Assembly: GCA_037176885.1 (NCBI GenBank)
Contig: JAWWNJ010000028.1
Location: 558,001-622,000 of the forward strand
Length of the DNA stretch: 64,000 nt
Reading direction: 5' to 3'
From: Favolaschia claudopus
Lineage: Eukaryota > Basidiomycota > Agaricomycetes > Agaricales > Mycenaceae
Under the pieces are notes generated by a model. It was not told the DNA's origin. It ran no database searches and worked only from the letters and a program-made list of their open reading frames with translations. A program made the position numbers and the translations under genes. Positions 22,674-34,252 of the stretch are shown here, one piece after another (within the stretch, counting starts at the first letter, position 1; each line of letters begins with the position of its first letter).

Positions 22674-24163
22674 ATGCCCCGAGCTCGCATTCCTCTACGC
22701 AGCTCCCTTTTCCAACTCGCCGCGGGATTCTCGGCTCCACTATGCGCTTTGTGTCCAGAGTTAATCCTTATGGTCGGTCCTCGTCATTCAAGTTCGCAGC
22801 AACCCCGACGCTGAATGCGCTTGATTTACAGATTCTTCACCGGTGCAGCCCCATGGATCTTGTTGTTCTCAGTCAAATCGCCGTGTTTCGATGCGTTCTT
22901 GATCAAAATGAGAGCTGTTGGGTTCAAGCACGCTCTTCCATGGCTATTCCCGACCCGCCATTCGGTATGAACGAAGAGCAGCTCGCCAAGACGCTATTCG
23001 AAGGTGGATCTTGTGCTGTGATTGCCTGTTCCACTCGTGTGATGACTCTGGAACTCATATTCTCTCTCAGGCATGCGGAATCTACACAGAGGAGCCAATG
23101 CTTTCACATGCTTTAAGCGTTCGCTGCTGTTCCGTGCGTCTACTACATGTCTTGCAATTGCAATTCTCCACGGCGCCATTCATTTACATATATTATACTC
23201 CAGCGCTGCCGCAGTACCGCCTTGAACTATCGGTGCGCTTTCGCCTTACTATTCCTCACTCTCGCCAACGCCGAGTCCGTCTCAGCACCCTTCCTGGCCT
23301 CATGACCGTCTCCGAAGCTAAGATTCCTGACTCGGCTGGTACTCGTTGGGGTCCGTGTGAGTCTGTTGAGAGCGGCGGCACCGTGTTTAGACAAGTAGAC
23401 GTCGCGGTGCTGGAGGAGTGTCACCGCGTTCTTCACGAGTCGAACGGGGGGGGCAATGGAGACGTAAGTGCGTTACATCGTGAATTGCGTGGGGCTGATG
23501 AGCTCTTTAGAAAGAATATGGTGTGGAACAACTGGTTTATGAGGAAGCCATAGTTCGTGAGGTCATCTAGCCATTGAACGCGCTGACCCCGAGCAGAACT
23601 CGCTCGCTCTCAAGAAATGGCAGAAACAGTACTCTGAATGGAAGGCGTTGGTCGCAGCTCGAAACCTCGCGTTGTGAGTCTTCATTTGACGCGATACATA
23701 TGCTGAAGTCTTTCTCAAGTCTGAAGGATGTCGCCAAGAGCGTACAAGTCAAGAGGCGTAAGTTGCTGCCGAGTCCGATGTTGAAGCGCGTTGTCGAAGC
23801 GTTTGACCGCGACTTGGTGGAGATGGGGATTACCGGCAAGGCTTTCACTCTTCCCGCTTCGTGCTTGTGATTAACCTCTTTCGATCTCAGACTGGATAAT
23901 CATCCGCCCTCGAGTCATGGCCGAAATCCAGACCAAACGAGCGCTTCCGCCGAGGTCCCCCCAAAGTGGCGACGCCAATAGTGCTGATCGGTGCTGAAGG
24001 TTGTCGGATTTGTCCCGAAGGCAGCCATGCGAGACAGATTACGGCCCCGTTGACCTTTTACATCCACACCCATATTATGTACGCACTTCCTTCCTTTCCC
24101 TTGATTCCCCTTGATAATAACCTATCATACAGGCATTCAGACCTCCTCGTTGGGCACATATGA
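22674..24163 (+). CDS. Gene A, copy 3: F-box-like protein, right arm
   Basis: Exon 1 22674-22772 (33 codons, ending CPELILM, same length as copy 1); intron 22773-22831. The next exon reads ILHRCSPMDLVVLSQIAVF, CVLDQNESCWVQARSSM, IPDPPFGMNEEQ and AKTLFEGGSC, and the following one ACGIYTEEPMLSHALSVRCC, giving a C-x2-C and CC pattern like that after the F-box in fungal F-box families. Later exons include VLEECHRVLHESN, then EQNSLALKKWQKQYSEWKAL, then KLLPSPMLKRVVEAF, with the last mini-exon MHSDLLVGHI before TGA at 24161-24163. The family is expected to act as a substrate receptor of an SCF ubiquitin ligase; leucine-rich or WD repeats are absent, so the target-binding part is unknown. In the CCPEGS-like block near 23990 a local frame change may be a lesion. 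Confidence 0.6.
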
Positions 24164-24343
24164 TTTGATAAGTGTTAGGCACTGAATTCAACTCCTACGA
24201 ACTGTATGCTATTCCTACAACACACATTTTGTACATCCTAGACACACATACATCTTTATCAGCATTGCAATTGAAACGTGAGCTTCGTCCGCACCAATAC
24301 CCTCATTTACCTGATAACTCCAATCACAGCTCTTCCTCCCTTC

Positions 24344-24917
24344 ATGCAACGAAACACAGATGAAGATTCATGGGCGCAGGTGGAGGCCCAGGGCAAGCGA
24401 GCGGACCTGGCAGAGCTCGAGCTTGAGAGCAAAAAGGCACGGCTGGAACGACTACGTCAGGAAGAGAAGACATGGCAGCGTAAAGTAGCGGACCTTACCA
24501 CACAGCGTACGATCACTATATCTCTCACATTCGTTGACGATCTCAGATGTTTTAGTGCTGATCCCAAACCCAGCTCGTCAGCAAAGGTCATGGACTGGAG
24601 TACCGATCCAACACGCGCAAGGCGTGCCTCCCGCCGCATCCTGCAGCACCACCTGACCCGGAAGTCGTGGAACCTCAGCCGTTTGCAAAGGCTGGTAAGA
24701 TTCGTTTGCAGTGCATGTTTCCATTTTTCTTATCGCATACGAGCAGCGAACAGAGATTCCAAGTAGTACAAAGCCGGTACGATCCAGCGAACCAATTTTC
24801 CTTGAAGCTGTCGTCAAGATTCACAGCAATCGAACAAAACGGTGTAGGAGCTCAGATTCAGAAGCAGTTTCGCGGCAGAAAGGCGTAGAACGGTATTGGC
24901 AAGCTCATCGACAATGA
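24344..24917 (+). CDS. Gene B, copy 3: coiled-coil protein, possibly damaged
   Basis: ATG at 24344; first exon 24344-24506 (phase-1 end as in the other B genes) with WAQVEAQGKRADLAELELE and KKARLERLRQEEKTWQRK, a clear coiled coil. Downstream, the proline/alanine-rich part seen in copy 1 is recognisable only by changing frame (PPHPAAPPDPEVVEPQP against another frame), so an indel may have damaged it. A basic end, AVSRQKGVERYW, ends at TGA 24915-24917. It converges on gene C copy 3, 71 bp away. Confidence 0.5.
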
Positions 24918-24987
24918 ATGTGTAGTGGTATTGCGCAAGGGAAAAAAATACAAGCGGCAGTTCCGATCTCATACAACGCCGGGCTCA

Positions 24988-25598
24988 CTACTTCCCTGCG
25001 AGAAACCGCTTCCTAGCCTTCAAAGGCGAGCATCGCTTGACCGGCGAGGTGCAATTATGGTCCTTCAGAGCGGCTTTGTTCTGACGAGTTGTGAGCTGCT
25101 TGGGACCCATTACCCGCCTCCCAGCAGAGTTGACACTCACGACTACGAACCGGCGGGGGCTGCGCAGCTTCCCTTTCTTCTCGTTTGTTTTGAGGTTCTG
25201 AGCATGCTGCCGGCGATAATATAGGATGTCTGTTAGGATGGGTTAGCATCAACTGCGATCCATCTGCGGAGAATCCAACCTTGCGGGGTCTTCCACAGCT
25301 TGTACCCAATCTTGATGCACCGCCGTCTTAGCCTGTCTATATCGTCGACGACGGCGTCGGCCTTCAAGTCAACATCGGCACTTGTTGCTTGTGCGATCTC
25401 GCCTCGCTGTTGCTCGTCCTCGAAATGCTGTTCCAGCCGGGAGCGATTCACGCTGTTGATCCTTGCCCCGATATGAACGACCTTCATAACGGTGGTTGTC
25501 GCGGACGCAGGACTGGTGGCGATTTCCCGCCACATGCGGTACTCTTCGACGGTGGGGATGGAAGGCTCGCCGAGAGAGATGGAGTCGATGGATGCCAT
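24988..25598 (-). CDS. Gene C, copy 3: small coiled-coil protein (171 aa)
   Basis: Exons 25598-25280 (319 nt, identical in length to copy 1), 25229-25141 and 25095-24988, phases 1 and 0. It begins MASIDSISLGEPSIPTVEEY, continues MWREIATSPASATTTVMK, has a helical middle and a basic end ALKDHNCTSPVKRCSPLKAR ending FLAGK. The SPVKR/SPLK pair lies at the same place as SPSKR/SPLK in copy 1, suggesting a selected basic signal. Promoter and first 40 codons are much closer to copy 1 than the rest of exon 1. Confidence 0.65.
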
Positions 25599-26441
25599 GG
25601 GTTGTTGGAATAGGGAGCGTGTAGGTCGTGAACGTAAAGAGCGTCTGACGAAACTAGTCGTGGTGGTTGTGGTGGAAGGCGGGCTTGGTTATGTCACGGT
25701 TCACCCTTGTCAAAGCGATGAAATCTTGATTTCCTTTTTGGGGCAGTGATCGAAAGGGCGAGTGCTGAGCGTTGAGCTTTTGCGGCGTAGAGAACCGGGC
25801 CAGCCAGAATGAAGCCATTTCAAAAATTTGTGGCGGTACTTTGAGAGTTGTTATCAGCCTACTCGATGTGACAATGTCTTCAAGTTATTCCACCACAAAA
25901 ATGCCTGCGCATCCGCGGTAAACCCCCCAGACAGCAATCCCCGGAGATGCATTCTCGCATATACTCGCTATAGTGTCGCCTTAGACCCTTTAGCGCACAT
26001 ATCTTGATGAATTCGAAGCCTTGAAGCAACCTGAAGCTTGAAGTAGTTTGGAGTAAAAAGGGTCGTGTCTGCCGTGGGAGGACAAGCAGCTTATATGGTC
26101 CATTGCTGCATTATGGGCCCGTCTGCGCTACTGAAAAGTGGTTATGGGTTTGGTGCTGAACTTGCTGTCGTGTCGTGGGGCGTCACAGTCAAAGACCATC
26201 CTGTTCGGCAAATTGATCCGACTTCTTCCGACTTCCACACGCAGCTCCCTTGCTTGTCCCCTCAACTTGCGCCTTGGCGATACAGTGAAGCTGGCTCATT
26301 GCCCGCCGACGCTTTCCGGGACCCACATGCGAAGGAGGCGTCGTGCCAGTCAGTGGCCAGAGGGTCTCAAAGAGTGACAAGCGCCATTTGTCACTTCCCA
26401 ACATTTCCTTGGTTGACCACCAACACCCACTTCAACGCGCT

Positions 26442-26600
26442 ATGGCGATCCCTTCCCCGCGAATAATTGAGCTCGTAACCCCCGACGCTATTGAAACTCA
26501 AAGCGGTGTGGTATGCCACTTGGGTGAATCCGTATTCTGTGAGCTCACCACCTTTCTAGCGCGACCGGCTGGAATGGACGTGGGACTTGGGCATGAACAT
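26442..26600 (+). CDS. Small ORF E, right copy
   Basis: Same start MAIPSPRIIELVTPD as the left copy, with GARL-free body CHLGESVFCELTTF, but a base change near its end extends the frame into GLGHEHCRRAS. The function and even coding status are uncertain. Confidence 0.25.
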
Positions 26601-26874
26601 TGTAGACGAGCATCTACAACAATTTTGTGGGTAGGCATGCTGTCCCGCCCACGCCCATGATCCTCAAGTGGTTTTTATAGCGGATCCGCAAGGATTCTTA
26701 ACGAACGAAACCGTGCTTATGTTTCCTAACGACAAAATAATCGACGCGCTGTTTTGTCGTAAAATCGGAGGAAAGATGGGCGTTCGTCGACCATATATAC
26801 AGAAAGTAAATCCCCCTCTTTCTTGATCTCGCGTTAGTACTGACTCCTCGTCTCGAGTTATACAATGGCTGCCA

Positions 26875-27622
26875 TTGTTTCAAGTATCTTGTGCTCTCCA
26901 TCGATCCTGCCGACAGCTTTGCCCCTCATCTCTTGACTTCTCAACTACCACCCCATCTCGTGCTATGCACTACCTTTGGCAAGATCATGAAGGCCTGGGG
27001 GTCCCTCCCTGCTGCCGATTGGGCTGCTCACTGAGCTTCTCTGGTCGAACGAGCAAAGGCAGCGACTCATAATGATCGCCCTGCGCTCAGTCCCGACAAT
27101 CTCTCGATAATCCAACATATATACGACAACTGGTCGTGGACGGACTACGTACCATCCAGTTTCCTCTCCGCAGACTCCGACCAGACTATGGTCGAGCCAG
27201 AAAATGACGACGAGTCCTCGAGTCCAAAGCGAAAGTCAGCTGAGGTGGACTGGGACGCGCTCAGCTCTGTTTCTCGTCGGGAACCGAAGCGACGACTTCT
27301 TTGGGTCGAGCTCGAAGCGGACGCCAACTCAGCCGACGCCTTGAAACGGGATGAGAGTATCAGCGAGGATAGCCACTTCACAGGTATCGAGGATGATACG
27401 GAGGCATTCGTGAAGGCGAGCGCGGCGCATGGCGACTATGAGCTGGATCGTGGATGGCTGAAGGAAATGCGACGCTGGGCCGCAGACACCTCAGATGCCG
27501 ATGTCGATGAGGCGCTCTTTACTGCCGGGGAGGTCGACGATTCACGAGAGCAGCCTCGGCTCCTTGCCACTCTCGACTTGGAGAAACCCGACTACCTTTC
27601 CCGGAATCGGACAATGTCATAA
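26875..27622 (+). pseudogene. Gene D, right copy, with premature stop
   Basis: It matches gene D left through FKYLVLSIDPADSFAPH, PPHLVLCTTFGK and KAWGSLPAADWAAH, but there the left copy has CAC TGC and this copy has CAC TGA (27032-27034), a nonsense change. The frame then stays open to TAA at 27620-27622 with the same acidic middle and LATLDLEKPDYLS end. Translation could restart at MVEPEND (27188). The left copy is therefore the better gene model. Confidence 0.6.
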
Positions 27623-28059
27623 CTTTCAGCATTTCCCCCCCCCACGTTTCTCACACTCCTCTACATCTATCCATCATGTATCTACTTGTGGCTTTCGCAA
27701 TGCTCTCGAATTCGACCGTGTACCATTTTTGTGTGACCGTTCGCGCTTTGATGTGACGCCACGTGTTTGTGACTTCATCGAGAATTTTTTTCGCTTAATC
27801 ATAATTTCTCCGCGCTTTCTGCCAGCTCTGGGCTATTGTGTTCGTCGACTGAATCCGAAATCAGAAAGCGTTCGCATAGCACCCACCGTCACAATCCCCA
27901 CTTCGCGAAGCTTTCTCCGACGCCTTTCTGCATTGCACAGTACTAGTCGAAAGAAAAAGTGACAACAATAATTCCAGGTGCACCCCAGGCTGTTAAGACA
28001 ATCAGAGTTTCAAAAGAGAAAATTGCCCAAATGCATGCGTGGACCGAATCAAAATATAT

Positions 28060-29590
28060 TCTTGTACTACTGACATAAAGCAGAATTCCGCACTCTTGGT
28101 CGACTCCGAAGAATCTCAAGCCTAAGAGGCCACGACAAGGCGGTGCGAGGGCTGCTAACCCACTCTCAGGAAACTATCTACAAGAACAAGACCAAAGGCG
28201 AAGAGGCAAAATGAAGATAAAAGCACGAGAGCGAATGAAAAGGAAGCCCAAGTGGTCTACGTAAAAAAGGGAGAAACAAGGACAAAAGAGGGTGGCGAGA
28301 AGAAGAAGGTCGAGGGCGGCCAGACGTCTGTAGTGTCGCAAAGTCAGAAGATTGAAGACAAGAAGGTAAATTGGGCTCACCGATCGGTGGAGGCGATTGT
28401 CAACGGACGATTCCAGAACACACCGTTGCAAGAAGTCAACACGGAGAACGGCTCGGTCCAGCTAGGGACGTCATCATGGATTCCGGTCTCCCCCAAGTCG
28501 TTTGTGAACCTTTCTCGTCCTAAGTCAATAAGTACCCCCGACTGCCGTGCATGCGTTCCAATTTAATGGTCGAACAATTAACTTGAATGCCCTCGCTATG
28601 CTCCGGGGAGAATACCCGACTGAGAAGGAAGGAAAGAAAGACGGTAACAAGTCGGAAGGCGGCCAGGTGTCTGAATGAGGTGAAGTCGAAAATTTGAAGA
28701 TTAAAGTGCGGATTGAGCTCACAAATCGGTAGTGGCGATTCGCAACGGACGATTCCAGAAGACACCGTCACAAGAAGTCAACACGGAGCACCGCTCGGCC
28801 CACGAAGAGACGTCGTCACGGATTCCGGTCTCCCAAAAGTCGTATGCAAACCTTCCTCGCCCTAAGTCAACAAAGTACCCTCATGCCGTGCATGCGTTCC
28901 AATTGAATGGTCGGGCAAGTGCCCTCGCTATGCTCCGGGGAGCAATACCCGACTGAGAAGGGAGCGTCCGAAGGCAGGGTCAGGTGTCTGAACGAGGTAA
29001 AGTCAGAAGAATCGAAGAAAAAAAGATAGATTCGACTCACAGATTGGTAGTGGCGATTCGCAACGGACGATTCCAGAACACACCGTCACAAGAAGTCAAC
29101 ACGAAGCACCGCTCGGTCCCCGAAGAGACGTCGTCACGAATTCCGGTCTCCCAAAAGTCGTATGCGAACCTTCCTCGCCCTAAGTCAACAAAGTACCCTC
29201 ATGCCGTGCATGCGTTCCAATTTAATGGTCGGGCAAGTGCCCTCGCTATGCTCCGGGGAGCAATACCCGACTGAAAGGGATGACCCGCCGTGTCGAAATT
29301 GTGTGTGATACCTACAATCAATGATAAGCTGCTGTGGATGTCACTGTAATGGTCCAACTCACCGATCCGTAGTCGCCCCGACGTTGCGATTCTGCAAGAC
29401 ACTTCAGTGTAAAGAGAATCAATCGTCTTCACTTACTTGTTCTCGCACCCTTGTTGGAGGAGGGGGCGAGTTCGTTGGAGGTTAGGCTGGGGGTGCTGTT
29501 TAATTTATACGTTTGGAGGGGGAGCTGGGAACCGTAATCTCAGACACGGATGTAAATTTACATCCGCTGTGCAGTCTGCGATTAATGCAA
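28060..29590 (-). repeat. Tandem-unit repeat, copy 4 (three units)
   Basis: Reverse-strand partner of copy 1. Three unit markers (TACCCGACT on the plus strand) lie at about 28613, 28946 and 29267. The terminal block ATTCCGCACTCTTGGTCGAC is at about 28083-28102. The palindrome/TATA block is at the right end. The conserved words GCCCTCGCTATGCTCCG and CATGCGTTCCAAT occur in every unit. Homology with copy 1 continues past the terminal block into gene D. Confidence 0.6.
29501..29566 (-). promoter_or_regulatory. Palindrome plus TATA box of repeat copy 4
   Basis: Palindrome at 29547-29566 and reverse-complement TATAAATTA at 29501-29509; the same layout, firing leftwards. Similarity to copy 1 ends shortly beyond, near 29590, marking the outer edge of the right arm. 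Confidence 0.65.
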
Positions 29591-31844
29591 ATTCATGCCC
29601 TTCGGCCGGCCCAGTCCGACTTGAAGGTCACAGTGCAGGCTAAGCACTGTACTCTGAGCGGAACCAGTCATGAACTCAAAAACTTTGAGAGACGACCAAA
29701 GAACCCGTATAGCCCCTGAATTAGCCAGAAAACAGTCCTATAGAGACTCTGTTGACGGAGCAGTCCCCTGGGGTCCATCGCTGTAGATACTGGGCTGAGA
29801 ATGACGCTTGCGACCTTAGCGTTGCGTGTATCCGGCCACTGGAGTACGTGGGGATAGACTCTTCTACTTTGAATGCAGATATCTCTCGGTGTTAACGTGA
29901 CGGTCGTCGGTCGGCTGGAGCATCTTGGAGTAGGAGGTCGTTTAGTAGTAGGCTAGTACCCATGCATTTCCATCGATTGTGGCATTGGCAGTCAGCGCTA
30001 GTCAGCTTCCAGCCTACCAGCTGGTCGTGGTTGTAGTGAGCATTCAGCGTTCGGCAAATGGCCCGGGGCGTGCGAAAACGCTACCCTTGACCTTGACCTT
30101 CACATTTTACTTTCTATCGAATCCACAGCTTCTTTCTACTTCTCCCCCCAGTATCTCGTTCACCCCGAAGGCCTGACGATTTTCAAGTCTTATATGGCGA
30201 GAGGCTGAGGGCAATCGCATCGCTCGCGCGATCGCGTTGGAGTCCTGCAATACCCTCGTTTGCGAGGACCGTCTTCCGTTTGTCGTCTACGTATACGCTT
30301 CCACCTTCCCGCTCTGGACGGGAAAGCGTTCACCTTTTTGCGGCATTTGCCCCTCTGTTTCTGGCGAACCAATCCTCTTTGTCTTCACTCATGAATACTT
30401 GTACCATTCTTCTGGTCGATTCTCCTTCCTTTCGTGCTTTATTTTCGTCCGGTTCACTGTCTCCTACGTCGCTCGGCGCGTTCCGGTTCCCCCCTATATA
30501 TCTTATGCCGTTTATGGGCGGTCAGAGCTATCCGTCCCGCTGACATCCTTTCGGATGGGGCCTGGCCTGTACACCACAATCCCCCATGAATAACCTGCTG
30601 TTGCTATTCATAGTCAATTGCTATGTCCCTGGGTGAAATGCATTCATTGCCACTCACCCAGAAAAACCAAGTCCTTTGGGTTTTCTGATAGGTCGATGCG
30701 CTTGTATACGCCTCGATGTGTTCCCAGTAGATGAAGGTGGATAAGTGCAGCCATACTAGCAGCTTGTCTCTCGCACGAAAGTCTCCTGCGAGCCTCGTCC
30801 AATTGGACCTCGGTTTCTTGGCTGCTCTGTGTCCGCGAGCCCGTTCGTGGCCAGCAGATTGTCTCGTTTGCATTTGTTGCACATAGATTCAAGTTCCCGA
30901 AGGATCTCTTGTTCTGCTCAGTTGTTTTCTTTGCGAGAGAAGGATCTACGGTCGCCTAATCCGATATCGGATTCTTCTTCGTTTCTGATTCATCCTGCCT
31001 TTCGTGCCTCGCTCCCTTCCTGTTCTTGTTCACTGCGATCCCTCGATGGGCTGGGTCGGTTTTGTTGTTATCGACTTCATCTGTATCATCGTGTTCTATG
31101 CATCGGAGCTCGAATTGGCACTCGGGTGTTACTCAGTTTTGGACATAAACGACTTCCCACCCCACCCTCTACCATTGGCTTTTCCTCCTCCACATCCGTC
31201 GGTCATGGTGGGTTTCCAGTCGTTGGCGACGAAGGTTGTAGATTTGTCGTCCGACTGCTTGGGGTGTTTCCTGGCGCGTACGGCGGCGTACGCTGATGAG
31301 ATATCATCATGATGCGAAACATCTACTGTTTACCACCTTCTACCGCTTGCGCTTCTTCATTCACATCCACGCGATGGTGAAGGTGGTGGTGACACCAGCG
31401 TTGCTGTTAGTGCCGGAGGTGCCACCAAGGACCGGAAGAATACGTTCCCGCTTAGGCTTCCATTGACGTGACTGGCATGCTTGGCTCCGCTTCGTGAGTG
31501 TAGACGTAGGGTAGATGGAGTCGTTGAGTGCGGTAGCAGAGGTGAATCTTGTGGAGGCGGTCCAGGTGCAGAAAACTTATCCGGAGCCGCGACAGCGATA
31601 CGAAGACTGAGGTCGAAACACCGCCTTTGCCTTCGTGAAAAAACTTTGAAAAGGCATGGATATGAAGATGATCTGTGTCGTTTTGATGATTGTACAGTGA
31701 TAATGTTCAGATGCAGGTCTATACATCCAAAATATTCATACAAGTCGCTTGCTGGACACCCTCTTGCCCTTTGTACACCCTGATGATCACCAGAGTGAGA
31801 ATGAGACAATCGAAAGAGAGGAATAACGCCACCACGTACAACTG
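29590..31844. other. No firm gene; possible fragments
   Basis: This 2.2-kb stretch has several open frames on both strands but none with domain motifs or a consistent splice pattern. A minus-strand frame near 30890-30650 with TQSSQETEVQLDEARRRLS looks helical and ends at a GTGAGT, so it may be an exon of a small gene. The 3' end of the interrupted gene C copy 4 may extend into 31845-31930. Confidence 0.35.
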
Positions 31845-32420
31845 TCACTCGCAGCATCCTTTGCGGTAGAGGGCGTTGCGGACGCGTCTTCGGATCCGTG
31901 GACGTTCCATCATCCTCAGCCGCCCTACAAGCACGAGTCAGCGACGATACATGAACCAGCGCATATGAGAATACGGACGACGCAGGATTTGTATGCGGCG
32001 GAAGGTTGCCTGAGTCTTCTGTGTAACAAGACGCGCATCTGCCTCCGCTGCGTCGGCTTGAAGCTTCGTTTGTTCAAGGAGTCGTCTAAGACGAGCGGTG
32101 AATGATGCCCCAAAGAGCGAGGTGATCTTGATTGCCTCGCTGAGCGACTCGGCAGGCGCGATGGGATTATCGAGGACTTGAAGCACGGTATCCAGCTGCG
32201 CAAGTGTAGGGGTCACGGTCTCGGTCTCGTTGGGCATGGTTGGTGATGACTGCCCCTCGTCTTGGCATCGCTCACGGACCAGTTCTTTGAGACGCGCGAC
32301 GTATCTGGAGGCCTCGCGTAAAGATTCGCTTGGAGCGGTGGTATTGTCTATCGTTTCGAGCACAAAGCTGAGCTGCGCGAGTGTGGGGGTGTCGCTGGAC
32401 AAGGTTTGAGACGGAGACGC
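31845..32420 (-). pseudogene. Gene C, copy 4, split from its start codon by the giant retroelement
   Basis: The minus-strand frame entering from the LTR border reads SPSQTLSSDTPTLAQLSFVL, then APSESLREASRYVARLKEL. After a spacer it repeats the same pattern (VTPTLAQLDTVLQVLD, then APAESLSEAIKI), so the family's N-terminal domain is duplicated within the protein. A helix with LQADAAEADARLVTQ follows; the last exon is unresolved between 31930 and 31845. The native start codon with codon 2 lies on the far side of the element at 56639-56633. Reading from there across the target site into this segment gives one frame. With the 24-kb insertion the gene should be inactive unless a downstream start is used. 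Confidence 0.65.
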
Positions 32421-34250
32421 TGATAGGGCCGCTCAGCGGCTACGCGTGAAACCACAGAAATTTGTCGATTTCTGTACCTATCAGCGGGAGGAAGTGAGGC
32501 TAGGATTACAGAAGATATACTCTTCCTCGAGGGTAGTATCTTATTGCTTAAGATGGCCGATAAGCCAGCGGGACATCATTATCTGGTAGCGGGAGCTTAG
32601 CGACGTCTCCCTAAACATGGGAGCGGAACTCTGACTTCAACTACTACTACTGTTGGGCCAAGGGCGTAGCGGGAAACCGTTGCCCTAAGGTGCCGGAGGC
32701 CACCAAGAGGAATTACCGAAACCCTGAATTTAGGCGCTAAACCGCCGAACCACCATAGACGAATCAGACGGACGGACAGACGAACTCATTAGTACTGGCG
32801 GGGACATGCCGCCGGGAACATCACCTTCGGCGGGTCGAACAAGACCTCACAGGAGGGCCAGATCAAGGAAGACTTGATCCTACACGAGCAGCGGGCTTAT
32901 CGCCGAGTACCCGACTAGCCGGCGGGTGGACTGGATCAACCAGGGAGCATCGGCTGCCTCGGGTTCACTAGCGGGGAGACCAACCGACGACGCCGGTGTC
33001 AAATACCGTTGATATCGGGGAGTCTCTCGGCGAGTGGCGAACCTTTGGATTATATCGGCTTGACCTGCTTTAAGCGGGAGCCTCTTTCCTGATGACAGAA
33101 GAACTTAGAAGAACTTGACCGCACTCGAGCCGCCACCAGTACGGACGGCGGGAGGTGACCTTGACCTTTGCTCGACCAGCGGCAAGCAGCCATTATGAAG
33201 AAGATATTTCGTGTCTCTCCTTGAAGACATGGCAACCAGCACGCCATTGCACTGCAATAAGGCGCGATACCCACCCGCCCGCATGGACTTTCTCCGGGAA
33301 GCAGTCTATTCACTCACGACTCGCAATCCTGAATATACCATTGGTTCCCAGCGGGCGCGGCATCACTCTTGGACACTCTCTCATCATGATTTTATTTGGT
33401 TGTTTCTGCTCCCGTTGGATGTATTTAATCTCCCGCTGTACTTTTGGTTACTCAGTCAATTACCTACCCGTAGACAAGGGCAGTTTGTAGCGGACTCTAG
33501 AATTTGAATTGAACTTTGAAAGAGACTAGACTTGATATCTGAGAGAGACTCGAGTGATACGGAAAGACTTGTGGCATACCGAGCCGCCAGAACTTTGAGA
33601 GCCCCGCCAGCCTTTGAGCCCGAGCCCTCCTGAAATACGAAGCCCCGTTTCTCGCCGTTCCGCGGTATAACCAAGACCCCCGTTCGTGCTTGATTCCGCG
33701 CCGTCGACGCCCCGTGTGCCAGCCGTTCCGCGGTATACCCAAGACCCCCGTTCGAGCTCGCCGCCGCGTAGTGGTGTAACTGCCCGGGTCACTGTTAGTG
33801 TCCGCGCCATCGACATAAGAGCCCCGCTTCTCGCCAGAGCCGCGCCGGTCGTATAAGAACCCCGTCCCGCTGAGCCGCGCCTTCTGCCCGCCGGTTGTCA
33901 TCCAGAAAGCTTCTTGCCGGTTGACGATCCACTACCGGGCGACGCTTTTCTATTGGCACGGAGACCCTCCCCGCTAGACTCAGAATTTCTCATTTCGAAG
34001 TCTCAGAAAGAGTGACTCTTCGCTTCTCCCGTTGCGAATCGTTTTGCCCGCTACGTTCTCGCTAGACAATCTAGTAGTTCGTCCCGCTCAAACGTAGCGA
34101 CCTTGATTGATTGAAGCTTGCACAAGTATTCTGAGGGACGATACGTGCTCCCGCCACCCCGAACACACACACACACACGTCGTATTGGATTAGATTTTGT
34201 GATTTTATATTTCGGTATATTTCACGCCTACACCTACACGCACCGTTTCA
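32421..34250 (+). repeat. 5' LTR (1830 bp)
   Basis: TG...CA ended. It contains a short direct repeat (CCGCGGTATA followed by CCAAGACCCCCGTTCG at about 33660 and 33727) and a TATAAGAA word at about 33853 that could serve as the core promoter. By hand count GCGGG/CCCGC occurs at least 20 times. Small open frames in it are not counted as genes. Confidence 0.92.
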
Positions 34251-34252
34251 TC

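Larger units (their letters stand above)
21060..29590 (-). repeat. Right arm of the inverted duplication
   Basis: In plus coordinates the order is repeat copy 3 (minus), A, B (plus), C (minus), E, D (plus), repeat copy 4 (minus). This is the exact mirror of 2100-10770. Copies 1 and 4 have three tandem units each and copies 2 and 3 have two each, which supports duplication of the whole arm rather than independent insertion of its parts. Confidence 0.8.

Noticed and set aside
30604..31312. Open frames on both strands left of the retroelement
   Set aside because: No domain motifs or consistent splice pattern; noted only as possible fragments.
33050..33901. Open frames of up to 134 codons inside the 5' LTR, repeated identically at 55432-56283
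   Set aside because: They are identical only because the LTRs are copies; composition and lack of motifs argue against genes.
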